A model generated the notes under the pieces. That model was not told the DNA's origin and did no database searches. It worked only from the letters and a program-made list of their open reading frames with translations. Below, in pieces: positions 28,457 to 36,814 of a stretch of DNA of 64,000 bases (its first letter is position 1; every line of letters begins with the position of its first letter). The DNA comes from Lutibacter sp. B2 (GTDB lineage: Bacteria > Bacillota > Clostridia > Peptostreptococcales > Thermotaleaceae): the NCBI GenBank assembly GCA_015686845.1, contig JADPRS010000006.1:1-64000 (forward strand), read 5' to 3'. The translations under genes were made by a program, and so were the position numbers.

Positions 28457-31159
28457 TTGCTAAGAAGATATTCTTCAAGAAGAGAAAAACTAAACAAATC
28501 CTTCCTAAACAATAAACTAAGAGGAGCTAAAGCCTATGACAGAATAGCCGGGTACTTTAGCTCCTCTATTTTAGAATTAGCAAGTGAAGAACTTGAAATC
28601 CTGGAAGGTAAAATAAGAGTTGTATGCAATTCTGATTTAAATAAAGAAGATGTAATGACAGCTACACTAGCTAAAAATGTTATGAGAAAAGAATGGTGTG
28701 AATTTAAGCCAGAAGAAATTCCTTTTACATCCTCTAATAGATTAGAGAAACTATACAACTTATTAAAAGATAAAAAATTACAAGTTAAAGTTTTACCTAA
28801 TGAATATTTTGGTTTAATTCATGGAAAGGCAGGAGTTATAACTTTAAAAGATGATTCAAAAACTTCTTTTATAGGAAGTATTAATGAGACTTTTTCAGCT
28901 TGGAAATTAAACTATGAATTATTATGGGAAGATGATTCAGAAGATACAATTAAATGGGTTCAAGAAGAATTTGATGCGCTTTGGAATAGTCCTTTTGCAG
29001 TACCACTTTCAGATTTTATTATTGAGGATATAGATAGAATATCCAATAGAACAAAAATATCAACAGTAAAAAATTGGAAAGAAGAATCAGATCCAGCATC
29101 TGTAATAGTTGAATCGCCTGTTTATAGAAAAGAATGTGGTTTATGGGAACATCAAAAATATTTTGTAAACCTTGTTTTTAATGCTCATAAAAAATCCTAT
29201 GGGGCTAGGTATATACTAGCTGATATGGTTGGACTAGGAAAGACAATACAGTTAGCAGCATCAGCACAATTAATGGCTTTATACGGTGATAAACCTATAT
29301 TAATAATTGTTCCTAAAACCCTTATGTGGCAATGGCAGGAAGAAATGAATACCTTATTAGATATGCCCTCAGCAGTTTGGACTGGTAGAGAGTGGATTGA
29401 TGAAAATGGATTAAAGTATCCATCAGATGGTTCTAAGTCAATAAAGAAATGTCCAAGAAAAGTTGGTATTATATCTCAGGGATTAATAACAGCAAACTCT
29501 GAATGTATAGAACACCTATTAGGAATGGATTTTGAATGTATTATTGTAGATGAATGTCATAGAGCTAGAAGAAAAAATTTAGGTGAAGGAAAAGAAAATG
29601 ATAAACCACAACCTAATAATTTATTAGATTTTTTGCTTAATATATCATGCAATACTAAAAGCATGCTTTTAGCTACAGCTACACCAGTTCAAATGTACCC
29701 AATAGAGAGTTGGGATTTGCTTAATATATTATCTCAGAAGAATTCAAGTGTTTTAGGGGATAGGTTTAGCAAGTGGAGAACTAATTCTAAAAAGGCATTA
29801 GACTTAGTAATGGGAAGAGATGAACTAGACAGATTTAGCTTAGATAATTGGGAGTGGGTAAGAAATCCATTTCCAGTTAAAGAAGAGGATATGATGACTT
29901 TTGGAAGAATAAGAAGAAAACTAAATATGAGTGACGAAGATTTTGTTATTAATCCAGACGTATTGAAAACTTTAAGAGGCACTCCAGAGGAAAGAAAGAT
30001 TGGGCGTATTATTGAGGGCGGATTTATAGAAAAACATAATCCTTTTATAAGATATATTGTTAGAAGAACAAGAGATTTCTTAGAGAATGAAATTGACCCA
30101 GAAACTAATGAGCCTTATTTAAAAAAAGTAGAAGTAAAACTATTAGGTGAAAATGATAATGAAGCTATTTCATTACCTCTTTATCTTCAAGAAGCATATT
30201 TATATGCTGAAGAGTTCTCTAAATTACTATCTCAAAGAGTAAAAGGTGGGGGATTTATAAAGACACTACTGCTAAAGAGAGTTGGAAGTACAATGATTGC
30301 AGGTGAATCTACGGCTAAGAAGATGTTGCAGTGGGGAGTTATAGCTGATGAGGAAGATGATGATGACAATTCAAATGGTGATAAGGAAGATGGAATAAAG
30401 GACTTAACAGATGAAGAAAGAGAATGCCTTGAAAAATTCATAAAAACACTTGAAATAAATAAAGAAAAAGATCCTAAATATCAATTAGTATACGATTTGT
30501 TAGTCAAAGAAAATTGGAAAGAAAAAGGCTGTATTATATTTTCTCAATATTTTGATTCAGCATATTGGGTTGCAGAAAGTTTATCTAAAGATATTAAAGG
30601 TGAACAAATAGGAATATATGCTGGTGGAGATAAATCAGGAATAATTACTGATGGAATTTATACTAAAAAGACAAAAGAAGAAATAAAAGCTATGGTAAAA
30701 AGGTATGAGATAAAGATACTATTAGGAACAGATGCAGCTTCTGAGGGGCTTAATCTTCAAACCTTAGGAACACTTATAAATCTCGATTTACCATGGAATC
30801 CAACAAGATTGGAACAAAGAAAGGGACGTATCCAAAGAATAGGACAAGTAAATGATTTAGTTTATCTATACAATATGAGGTATAAAGATTCCGTTGAAGA
30901 TAGAGTACACTCAATGCTATCAGAGAGATTAGAACATATCCATCATATGTTTGGTCAAATACCAGATGTCCTTGAAGATGTATGGATTCAAGTAGCACTA
31001 GACGATATAGAACAAGCAAATAAAATCATTGATGAAGTACCAAAAAGTCATCCATTTAAGTTGAAATATGAAAAAGGTGTAGGTAAAGTAGATTGGGAAA
31101 GCTGCACTAAGATATTGGATAATAAAGAAAAGAAAAAATACTTGATGGAATCTTGGTAA
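28457..31159 (+). CDS. PLD-like nuclease fused to an SNF2-type helicase
   Basis: A 900-aa protein from TTG 28457 (RBS GGGGGAG). Residues 1-190 form a phospholipase D-like nuclease domain: HGKAGVI with FIGSINETFSAWKLNYELLW is one HKD-type half site. The helicase follows: Walker A ADMVGLGKTIQLA at about 255-267, DECH box IIVDECHRARR near 364, motif III ATATPVQ, and C-terminal motifs LLGTDAASEGLNLQ and PWNPTRLEQRKGRIQRIGQ. An acidic insertion (EEDDDDNSNGDKEDG) lies at about 635. This is the probable effector that acts on unmodified DNA. It is the last gene of the operon, 20 bases after the methylase. Confidence 0.9.
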   Translation: MLRRYSSRREKLNKSFLNNKLRGAKAYDRIAGYFSSSILELASEELEILEGKIRVVCNSDLNKEDVMTATLAKNVMRKEWCEFKPEEIPFTSSNRLEKLYNLLKDKKLQVKVLPNEYFGLIHGKAGVITLKDDSKTSFIGSINETFSAWKLNYELLWEDDSEDTIKWVQEEFDALWNSPFAVPLSDFIIEDIDRISNRTKISTVKNWKEESDPASVIVESPVYRKECGLWEHQKYFVNLVFNAHKKSYGARYILADMVGLGKTIQLAASAQLMALYGDKPILIIVPKTLMWQWQEEMNTLLDMPSAVWTGREWIDENGLKYPSDGSKSIKKCPRKVGIISQGLITANSECIEHLLGMDFECIIVDECHRARRKNLGEGKENDKPQPNNLLDFLLNISCNTKSMLLATATPVQMYPIESWDLLNILSQKNSSVLGDRFSKWRTNSKKALDLVMGRDELDRFSLDNWEWVRNPFPVKEEDMMTFGRIRRKLNMSDEDFVINPDVLKTLRGTPEERKIGRIIEGGFIEKHNPFIRYIVRRTRDFLENEIDPETNEPYLKKVEVKLLGENDNEAISLPLYLQEAYLYAEEFSKLLSQRVKGGGFIKTLLLKRVGSTMIAGESTAKKMLQWGVIADEEDDDDNSNGDKEDGIKDLTDEERECLEKFIKTLEINKEKDPKYQLVYDLLVKENWKEKGCIIFSQYFDSAYWVAESLSKDIKGEQIGIYAGGDKSGIITDGIYTKKTKEEIKAMVKRYEIKILLGTDAASEGLNLQTLGTLINLDLPWNPTRLEQRKGRIQRIGQVNDLVYLYNMRYKDSVEDRVHSMLSERLEHIHHMFGQIPDVLEDVWIQVALDDIEQANKIIDEVPKSHPFKLKYEKGVGKVDWESCTKILDNKEKKKYLMESW

Positions 31160-31168
31160 AAAAGTAAT

Positions 31169-31200
31169 AACCACCTATTTAATAACAGTCGGTGGTTTTC
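31169..31200 (+). terminator. Terminator of the DUF499 operon
   Basis: AACCACC and GGTGGTT pair over a 15-base loop, followed by TTTTCTTT. It lies 10 bases after the helicase stop. Confidence 0.65.
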
Positions 31201-31990
31201 TTTCATATATTGCCTAAAAAATTAGCCTGTAGTAACTAAAAACCATTCACGTTCTTTCTAGTTTTTTGAAGGACTCCGAGGATGTTTGCAGTTACCTTAC
31301 AGAAAATAAAATTAACGTTAGTGAATTATGCTTTCTGTTGCTAAAAAAGATGGAATAATAGGCGCGCAATATACAAGAAAAACAGGAGGTAGACCATACG
31401 CTAAAGAGATTACTAAGGAAGCAATAGCAGGGCAAGAATCTAAAATAAAAATAGGTAGAACTGTTAAAAAAATTAGATGCTAAAGAAAGACAGGATATTC
31501 AAAAAAATAAGAAGCTTAAATGTAGTGGAATTTTCAAATTAATTAGAGAGGTTATTGAAAAATATAGCTTTAAAAATGTAATGGGTTACTTATGCGAATT
31601 AGTAGAAGTATTTAGATCAGGCTATTGCAATTACATTAATTTAGGAGATATTAACTTCTCGTTTTTCATACTCAAATGAATTTCTAGTGTTGAGTTATTA
31701 TAACCTTCCTCATACAAAGTTCTTTTTTATGGAATATTAGATAAATTTCCAACTGTTAATATAGTAATAGTTCTGTGTATTAACATTTCAGCTTCATTTT
31801 GTACCTTTGAGAACAAATTTATTTTTGCGGAAGATATAATAACATTTGTATCATTGGTATCAGTGATTAAGTAATCAACTGTTACATATAAATATATCAG
31901 CACAATGAGGGGAAATAATGCTTGACACTACTAAATCTCACCTAATTGCATAATATACTCCAATATAGTTCAACATAATCTTAAGAGTAA
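31201..31990. other. Gap with an IS3-like remnant
   Basis: Between the defence operon and the signalling operon there is no intact gene. A transposase fragment is at 31455-31679. Before it (31330-31450), short frames such as RKTGGRPYAKEITKEAIAGQ may be the same remnant in other frames. 31690-31900 has a weak minus-strand frame without known similarity. Confidence 0.5.
31455..31679 (+). pseudogene. IS3-family transposase fragment
   Basis: The frame VELLKKLDAKERQDIQKNKK, then IFKLIREVIEKYSFKNVMGY, then LCELVEVFRSGYCNYI matches the junction of IS3 orfA and the start of orfB (xIKExxxKYxxxxLCxLxxVSRSGYYNYL). Both ends are lost. Confidence 0.55.
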
Positions 31991-32019
31991 TTGTATACGT
32001 AGAACTTAAAATATAAAAT
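31991..32019 (+). promoter_or_regulatory. Promoter of the hydrolase-kinase-regulator operon
   Basis: TTGTAT (31991-31996), 17-base spacer, TAAAAT (32014-32019). The first gene starts 40 bases downstream. Confidence 0.5.
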
Positions 32020-32058
32020 TATTAGTTAAATGATAATATTCATTTAGGATGTGGTATT

Positions 32059-33036
32059 TTGAGAAAAGTAATATCAAATATAGCAGATAGCTATGGTTTA
32101 CATAGTCTTCATAGAGAATATAGTGAAAATGATCAGTTTAAGTATGTGGAAGAGGAAGTTACTAAACTTAATAGTGATTTTTTGAAATTTTATAATAAAC
32201 CAATTTTACCGAAAATATATTTTGAAAAAGATAAGATGGAAAATAGTTATGAGAAGGGGGTATTAAAATTTCTAAGTCAAGTGGATAATGGAATCAGCAA
32301 TAAGCATGCTATATTTTACTATAGCAAGTGTACAGTTACAGACAAGCATATAAATATTATTTTTGTACATGGTTGGAGAGCAAAGGTTTTAAATAGATTA
32401 GAGAAAGTATTTTTAGATAGTTTTATTGAAAAAAACTATAACGTGTACAGATATGTTTTACCCTTTCATATGGAAAGATCTCCAAATACATCTCTTTATA
32501 GCGGGGAATATTTTGTAAGTGCAGACGTAAGCAGAACTTTAAAATCTGTGCAGCAATCTGTAAGCGATATTAGAGCTTTGATAAGTTATATTAAAGCTGT
32601 AGAAAAAGGAAAAGTCATAATTATTGGTTTGAGTTTAGGTGGAATAGTTACTAATTTACTATGTGAAGTTGAAGAAAATATTGACGTACTAATATCTTTG
32701 TTTTATGGTAATAATCTATCATTTACAGTTTTTGAAACCGAGGCAGGGAAGTACATAAAAAAAGATTTCTCGGGAAATAATTTTAGTTACAGCTTATTAA
32801 GTAAGAGTTGGGAAGTTATCAATCCATGCTTAAGGAAGCCCATATTAGACATTGATAAAATACTTCTTGTATCTGGTGAATATGACAAATATGTTTTGAA
32901 TAAAGATACTGATGGGTTATGGGAAAAATGGGGAAGACCAGAAAGATACAAGTATAGTTGTGGTCATTCTGGAATTGTACTTTCCAAAGATAGAATTAAA
33001 AATGATGTTTTGAAATTTATTGATAAGAGAGTGTAG
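32059..33036 (+). CDS. Alpha/beta hydrolase linked to a two-component system
   Basis: A 325-aa protein from TTG 32059 (RBS AGGATG). The hydrolase core is clear: oxyanion strand NIIFVHGWRAK, nucleophile elbow IIGLSLGGIV with Ser192, a likely acid in VSGEYDKYV and the catalytic His in CGHSGIVLS near the C-terminus. There is no signal peptide, so it acts in the cytosol. The kinase gene begins 4 bases after its stop. Such a tight link to a sensor kinase suggests that it makes or destroys a small acyl or ester signal for that kinase, but the substrate cannot be read from sequence. Confidence 0.75.
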   Translation: MRKVISNIADSYGLHSLHREYSENDQFKYVEEEVTKLNSDFLKFYNKPILPKIYFEKDKMENSYEKGVLKFLSQVDNGISNKHAIFYYSKCTVTDKHINIIFVHGWRAKVLNRLEKVFLDSFIEKNYNVYRYVLPFHMERSPNTSLYSGEYFVSADVSRTLKSVQQSVSDIRALISYIKAVEKGKVIIIGLSLGGIVTNLLCEVEENIDVLISLFYGNNLSFTVFETEAGKYIKKDFSGNNFSYSLLSKSWEVINPCLRKPILDIDKILLVSGEYDKYVLNKDTDGLWEKWGRPERYKYSCGHSGIVLSKDRIKNDVLKFIDKRV

Positions 33037-33040
33037 TAGT

Positions 33041-34864
33041 ATGTTAATTGCATGGTTATTATTATGGACATGGACGGTTATCTTGATTATAAAAGATTAT
33101 AAAACTGAATCAACTATATGGATGTCGGCAGTTACTTTTTTTACAGGATTGGGGGCTTTTACTGTAGTTTTTGAAGAAATCATTATGAAATATTTTATAG
33201 TTGAATATGGTATTAGCCAAGGAACTATACGTTTAATATATTCTATAAATGCTATCATTATGGCTGTTGTATACAGCAGTACACCTTATTGTATGCTACT
33301 TTATGGATTATCTTATGCAAAGATAATCCATAAAGATAAAAGGAAAATAATATATACTTTATTATTGATACCTTTAGTTTTGCATTTTATATTTTTGCCA
33401 ATAAAGAGTAGTTATTTGAAAACACCTGAAGAATTGATATTATATTTTAGACAATTAGCAATATGGACTGTTCCATATATGGCGGGCGGAATTTTATTCT
33501 TAGTGTATTCCTACATTAAGGAGAAATCTTATATGATGAAAAGGTATAAGCTTTTAACTATAATTATAGTTGTTCCTTGTTTTAGCTATACGATTTTATC
33601 GAATGTTATATTGAGAGCCTTTGGCTTTGAAAATAACTGGAGATATTTTGCTATATTAATTCCTATACAATTTATGGGCTTTTTATATTTTGCATTTAAA
33701 TATGGAATTTTAGGTGTTAGATTAAAATTTCATAGATATAAGTTTGCATTTGAAAATATACTTGAATTTGTATCAGATTCAATCATTACTTTGGATGAAA
33801 GTCTTAATGTTATAGAATTTAATAAAGAGTTTATAAAAAATTTTTTATTAGAAAGCAGAAAATATAAAAATCTCAATGAAATCATAGGTTCTAGTAGAAT
33901 ATCTAAACATAAAAATAGCTTAATAAATATAATAAATGATTCGAAAAATAAGGACATTAAAAGTATGGAAATATTTATAAAGACTAAAGGCGAGGTCAAA
34001 TATTTTCAAGTGCAGGCAAATCCAATAATATTAAATAGCGAATATCTTGGTGCAGTACTTGTATTTAAAGATATTACTGTTTATAAGAAAAATTTGGAAC
34101 TTATTAAGCAAAATCAATTTCAACTTATTGAAAAAGAACGGCTCTTATCTTTAAGTCAATTAATAGGGGGTGTAGCACATAATCTGAAAACGCCTTTAAT
34201 GAGTTCCGCTGGAGGTATACAGATCATTAAGAGAGATACAGCGAAGATCTATGAATATGTACAAAAAAATTGTAGCGAGGTTATTGATATAACAAAATCA
34301 GTAGATGAAATTAATGATTGGCAGCAGAGGATAACTGAATATTTAGTATATATGTCTGATGTAATAACCGCAGTAAAAGGGCAGGTAACAGAATATAGTG
34401 AAATAGCAGAAGGTTATTTTTCTATAAAAGAACTTGAAGAAAAAATCACATTATTAATGGCTTTTGAAATTAAGAAAAGTAAATGTGTATTTGTTAAAAA
34501 ATTAGATGTTGATCTAGGACAAAAAATTGAAGGAGATATTAATTCCCTTGTACAAGTTTTAAATAATCTTATAACGAATGCGATAGAAGGGAGCAAAGAG
34601 GGAAATATAATAACTTTTGGTGCCTATAAAGAGGAGAAGAAAGTGATCTTTTACATAATGAATTTTGGACAGAAAATCTCTGAGGAAATTCAAAGAAAAA
34701 TATTTAATAAAATGGTTACTACAAAAGGTAAAAATGGAACTGGACTTGGATTATATATATCTAAATCAATAATAAAAGTGAGATTTAATGGTGATATATA
34801 CTTTGAGACTAATGATAAAGAAACAACTTTTTTTGTTAAAATACCATTAATAGAGGAGGCATGA
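33041..34864 (+). CDS. Multi-TM sensor histidine kinase with PAS domain
   Basis: A 607-aa protein from ATG 33041, overlapping no other start. The first 230 residues hold seven to eight membrane helices (MLIAWLLLWTWTVILIIK at the very start; YFAILIPIQFMGFLYFAFKY last), like receptor-type kinases for hydrophobic or peptide signals. A PAS domain follows (FVSDSIITLDESLNVIEFNK, then GAVLVFKDITVYKK). HisKA: LIGGVAHNLKTPLMSSAGGI with His380; the usual HELK/HEIR is HNLK here. HATPase: N box LNNLITNAIEGS and G box GTGLGLYISKS. The gene ends two bases before the regulator gene. It should phosphorylate the next protein. Confidence 0.9.
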   Translation: MLIAWLLLWTWTVILIIKDYKTESTIWMSAVTFFTGLGAFTVVFEEIIMKYFIVEYGISQGTIRLIYSINAIIMAVVYSSTPYCMLLYGLSYAKIIHKDKRKIIYTLLLIPLVLHFIFLPIKSSYLKTPEELILYFRQLAIWTVPYMAGGILFLVYSYIKEKSYMMKRYKLLTIIIVVPCFSYTILSNVILRAFGFENNWRYFAILIPIQFMGFLYFAFKYGILGVRLKFHRYKFAFENILEFVSDSIITLDESLNVIEFNKEFIKNFLLESRKYKNLNEIIGSSRISKHKNSLINIINDSKNKDIKSMEIFIKTKGEVKYFQVQANPIILNSEYLGAVLVFKDITVYKKNLELIKQNQFQLIEKERLLSLSQLIGGVAHNLKTPLMSSAGGIQIIKRDTAKIYEYVQKNCSEVIDITKSVDEINDWQQRITEYLVYMSDVITAVKGQVTEYSEIAEGYFSIKELEEKITLLMAFEIKKSKCVFVKKLDVDLGQKIEGDINSLVQVLNNLITNAIEGSKEGNIITFGAYKEEKKVIFYIMNFGQKISEEIQRKIFNKMVTTKGKNGTGLGLYISKSIIKVRFNGDIYFETNDKETTFFVKIPLIEEA

Positions 34865-34865
34865 T

Positions 34866-35495
34866 ATGGATAAAAGCGGTATAAGGATAATGATTATAGA
34901 TGATGATTCTGGAATAATTGATTCTATAAAAAGTTTTATGGAAGATAAATATTATATTGAGGGATTTACAAGCTCTAGGGAAGGATTGAACCGATTACGT
35001 AAGGAAGTGTTTGATATATTAATCTTAGATTATTATATAGATGAGCTTAACGGGAGTGAGGTAATAAATGAAATAAGAAAATATAATAATGATATATATA
35101 TATTACTTCTTACTGGTTATGGTGAAGAAGTACCTGGTATGAAGTCTTTGGAAACATTAAAAATACAAAATTATTATGAAAAAAGTGCTGATTTTGAAAA
35201 GTTAATAATATTTATAGAAGGTATTATTAAGTCATTAGAATTTTTTAATAGAGTAAAGTATACAATAAGTGAAAGACTAAAGAAATTAAGAAAATTGAAT
35301 AATTTAAGCCAGGATGATGTTGCTAAATATTTAGGGATACAAAGAACAACTATTTCACAGTATGAATCTGGTGACTTGATTCCCCCAACTTTGAATGTCA
35401 TAAAATTAGCTAGATTATATAACGTTACTACAGACTACATTCTTTGTTATGAACTCAATATAGGAAAAATTAATATTCCAATTTTAAAAAAATAG
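34866..35495 (+). CDS. Response regulator with XRE/Cro-type HTH output
   Basis: A 209-aa protein. Receiver: IMIIDDDSGIIDSIKSFMED, phospho-acceptor Asp55 in ILILDYYIDELNGSEV, and LLLTGYGEE with the conserved Thr. A linker of about 20 residues follows. The C-terminal domain is a Cro/C1-type HTH: ERLKKLRKLNNLSQDDVAKY, then LGIQRTTISQYESGDLIPPT. Most response regulators have OmpR, LuxR, LytTR or Fis outputs; a phage-repressor-type HTH is uncommon and suggests phosphorylation-controlled repression, possibly of ICE promoters such as the one at 35821. RBS GAGGAGG overlaps the end of the kinase gene. Confidence 0.9.
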   Translation: MDKSGIRIMIIDDDSGIIDSIKSFMEDKYYIEGFTSSREGLNRLRKEVFDILILDYYIDELNGSEVINEIRKYNNDIYILLLTGYGEEVPGMKSLETLKIQNYYEKSADFEKLIIFIEGIIKSLEFFNRVKYTISERLKKLRKLNNLSQDDVAKYLGIQRTTISQYESGDLIPPTLNVIKLARLYNVTTDYILCYELNIGKINIPILKK

Positions 35496-35525
35496 ATTGT
35501 ATAGATTATACAGTCTATTTTTTTG
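35485..35525 (+). terminator. Terminator of the signalling operon
   Basis: AAAATAGATTGTAT pairs with ATACAGTCTATTTT around a short loop (one G-U pair), followed by T7. It overlaps the stop codon of the regulator gene. Confidence 0.6.
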
Positions 35526-35966
35526 CTATGTTAGACATTATTTATAATACATGCATATAAAATTAGAATGCCTATTCAAGACCAGTCAATATGTTATTCT
35601 TTCTAAACTTTTCTAAAACTCCAGCCAAAATTAATTAATAAAAATCATGTTATTTCTTATCAAATATAAAACATATTAATATTAGAATGCACTTATCTAT
35701 TTGATATTTACCTATATTTCACATCTGATCATCTTATAAATATATATTTTTACTTAATACAACATAAATTAAGAAATTTGTATATTACCATATATGTCTA
35801 AAATAGCCGTTTTCTAACCATTGATGTGTTATTATAACTAACATATAATATAAATATGTTAGTTACAAAGACATATGTGCTGATTTAATTTTGATAAAAT
35901 GAAAGAAATTCAAAGTAAAGAAAGCTATACCGATCACAATATTACTAGAGGAGGAGTTAAGCGAAT
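35526..35966. other. Intergenic control region before the ArpU-like gene
   Basis: Very AT-rich, no gene. It holds the promoter/operator at 35821-35865. The part before it, 35526-35820, shows no feature I can defend. Confidence 0.5.
35821..35865 (+). promoter_or_regulatory. Promoter with a 12-bp inverted-repeat operator over its -10 box
   Basis: TTGATG (35821-35826), 17-base spacer, TATAAT (35844-35849). A perfect inverted repeat, TAACTAACATAT (35835-35846) and ATATGTTAGTTA (35854-35865), covers the -10 box with a 7-base centre. A dimeric repressor bound here would shut the promoter. The nearest candidate regulators are the XRE-type response regulator upstream and the ArpU-like protein downstream. 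Confidence 0.65.
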
Positions 35967-36452
35967 ATGAAAAGAAATTTAACTTTTGATAAAGAAAAAG
36001 CTTATCATAAAACAAAGCTACTTCTTAAAATATACAGAGATGTTATATGGAGTGTTGAAGATAGGGTAGCAGAACTTGAATCGGAATATTATGAAATGGG
36101 CAGTAATAGTTTAGTCGAAGCATTAGATTATTTAGATGATTATGATCCTAATATAAACAAAAAAGAACTTGAAGAGGAACTATGTTCTATTTTTAAAAGT
36201 AAATTTCTTATTGAAATTGTAGAAAAAGCTTTGTTCAAAGTTAAGAAGTACCCTGATTATGGTGAAATTTATTTTGAAATTATTTATAAACAATACATTC
36301 AAAAAAATAAGTATCCTGAAAAGTATATTATTCAAGTTTTAAATTGTGAAAGAACCACCTTTTATAAGAGAAAGAAAGAAGCTATAAAGATAATGGGAGT
36401 AGCATTATGGGGATATGTTTTACCAGAACTCAAAGGAGTATGGGTGCATTAA
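35967..36452 (+). CDS. ArpU/RinA-like phage-type transcriptional regulator
   Basis: A 161-aa protein, RBS GAGGAGG. The C-terminal half reads KYPDYGEIYFEIIYKQYI, then CERTTFYKRKKEAIKIMGVA, then LWGYVLPE; the pattern xYPxxGxxYxxIL and SRxTFYRxKKEAIxxxGxxLWG is that of ArpU-like regulators, which act like a region-4 sigma fragment and switch on late genes in phages. Its operator-controlled promoter suggests that it is a switch for ICE excision or transfer. A strong terminator follows 100 bases later. Confidence 0.65.
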   Translation: MKRNLTFDKEKAYHKTKLLLKIYRDVIWSVEDRVAELESEYYEMGSNSLVEALDYLDDYDPNINKKELEEELCSIFKSKFLIEIVEKALFKVKKYPDYGEIYFEIIYKQYIQKNKYPEKYIIQVLNCERTTFYKRKKEAIKIMGVALWGYVLPELKGVWVH

Positions 36453-36555
36453 TTTGAATTAGATATGAACTAAAAGTGAACAAAGTATCTACAAAAAAAG
36501 TACTGTATGTGAATTATTTAAATGCTACACTATTTATAGTGGGAAGTTCTATACT

Positions 36556-36621
36556 AAAAAGCCCCGATTATCAATCCTTATTTTCAAATAAGGATTGATA
36601 ATCGGGGCTTTTTTTTATAAT
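36556..36621 (+). terminator. Strong terminator, 28-bp perfect stem
   Basis: The arms start AAAAAGCCCCGATTATCAAT (36556-36583) and mirror exactly at 36586-36613, with only TC at the centre; a T run follows. With the A run on the left it can work in both directions. It isolates the ArpU-like gene from the sigma region. Confidence 0.85.
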
Positions 36622-36633
36622 CAGAATTCTCAG

Positions 36634-36661
36634 TTGTTCAATTAAATAACAGGTCTATAAA
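36634..36661 (+). promoter_or_regulatory. Promoter of the sigma-like gene
   Basis: TTGTTC (36634-36639), 16-base spacer, TATAAA (36656-36661). Transcription would start near 36668, at the foot of the next hairpin. Confidence 0.45.
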
Positions 36662-36666
36662 ATGGG

Positions 36667-36697
36667 GCACAAGATTTTATCTTGTGTCTTTTTTTAT
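36667..36697 (+). terminator. Early hairpin with T run in the sigma leader
   Basis: GCACAAGA and TCTTGTGT pair around TTTTA, followed by CTTTTTTT. If the promoter at 36634 is used, this lies at the very 5' end of the transcript and could abort most transcripts or protect the 5' end. Confidence 0.6.
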
Positions 36698-36722
36698 TAC
36701 CAATTTTAAGGAGATGACGAGA

Positions 36723-36761
36723 ATGAAGAAGTATCTAATTCATTTTACACGTGCTCCATAA
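36723..36761 (+). CDS. 12-aa leader peptide MKKYLIHFTRAP
   Basis: A 12-codon frame with a strong RBS (AAGGAG at 36708-36713, 9 bases before the ATG). It ends in Arg-Ala-Pro directly before the stop. The stop codon touches the 5' arm of the helix that masks the sigma-gene RBS, so a ribosome held at the end of this peptide would open that helix. This is the layout of translational attenuators such as erm and cat leaders. Whether RAP causes stalling is inference; related RAPP/RAGP motifs are known arrest sequences. Confidence 0.6.
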   Translation: MKKYLIHFTRAP

Positions 36762-36807
36762 CCTTCAAATTTGAATGTTAGTAACGAAAAAAATCAAATT
36801 TGGAGGT
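36761..36807 (+). promoter_or_regulatory. RBS-sequestering helix in front of the sigma-like gene
   Basis: CCTTCAAATTTGA (36762-36774) pairs with TCAAATTTGGAGG (36794-36806): 13 pairs with one G-U, plus A36761-T107 (36807) as a fourteenth. The right arm contains the whole TGGAGG RBS of the sigma-like gene. The loop is 19 bases. Translation would be off unless the helix is opened, for example by a ribosome on the leader peptide. Confidence 0.65.
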
Positions 36808-36814
36808 AGAGATA

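Larger units (their letters stand above)
36453..36814. other. Control region between the ArpU-like and sigma-like genes
   Basis: Contains two hairpins (36556-36621, 36667-36697), a promoter at 36634-36661, a 12-codon leader and an RBS-masking helix (36761-36807), each listed separately. Nothing else is recognisable in 36453-36555. Confidence 0.6.

Noticed and set aside
21818-31159. Calling the operon DISARM or BREX
   Set aside because: It has a helicase, a methylase and a PLD domain, but no DUF1998 (DrmB), PglZ or BrxL-type gene. The DUF499/DUF3780/DUF1156 set is a separate association.
31922-31950. A TTGACA box before the hydrolase operon
   Set aside because: No -10 at proper distance; the closest lies at about 21 bases. 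The pair at 31991-32019 fits better.
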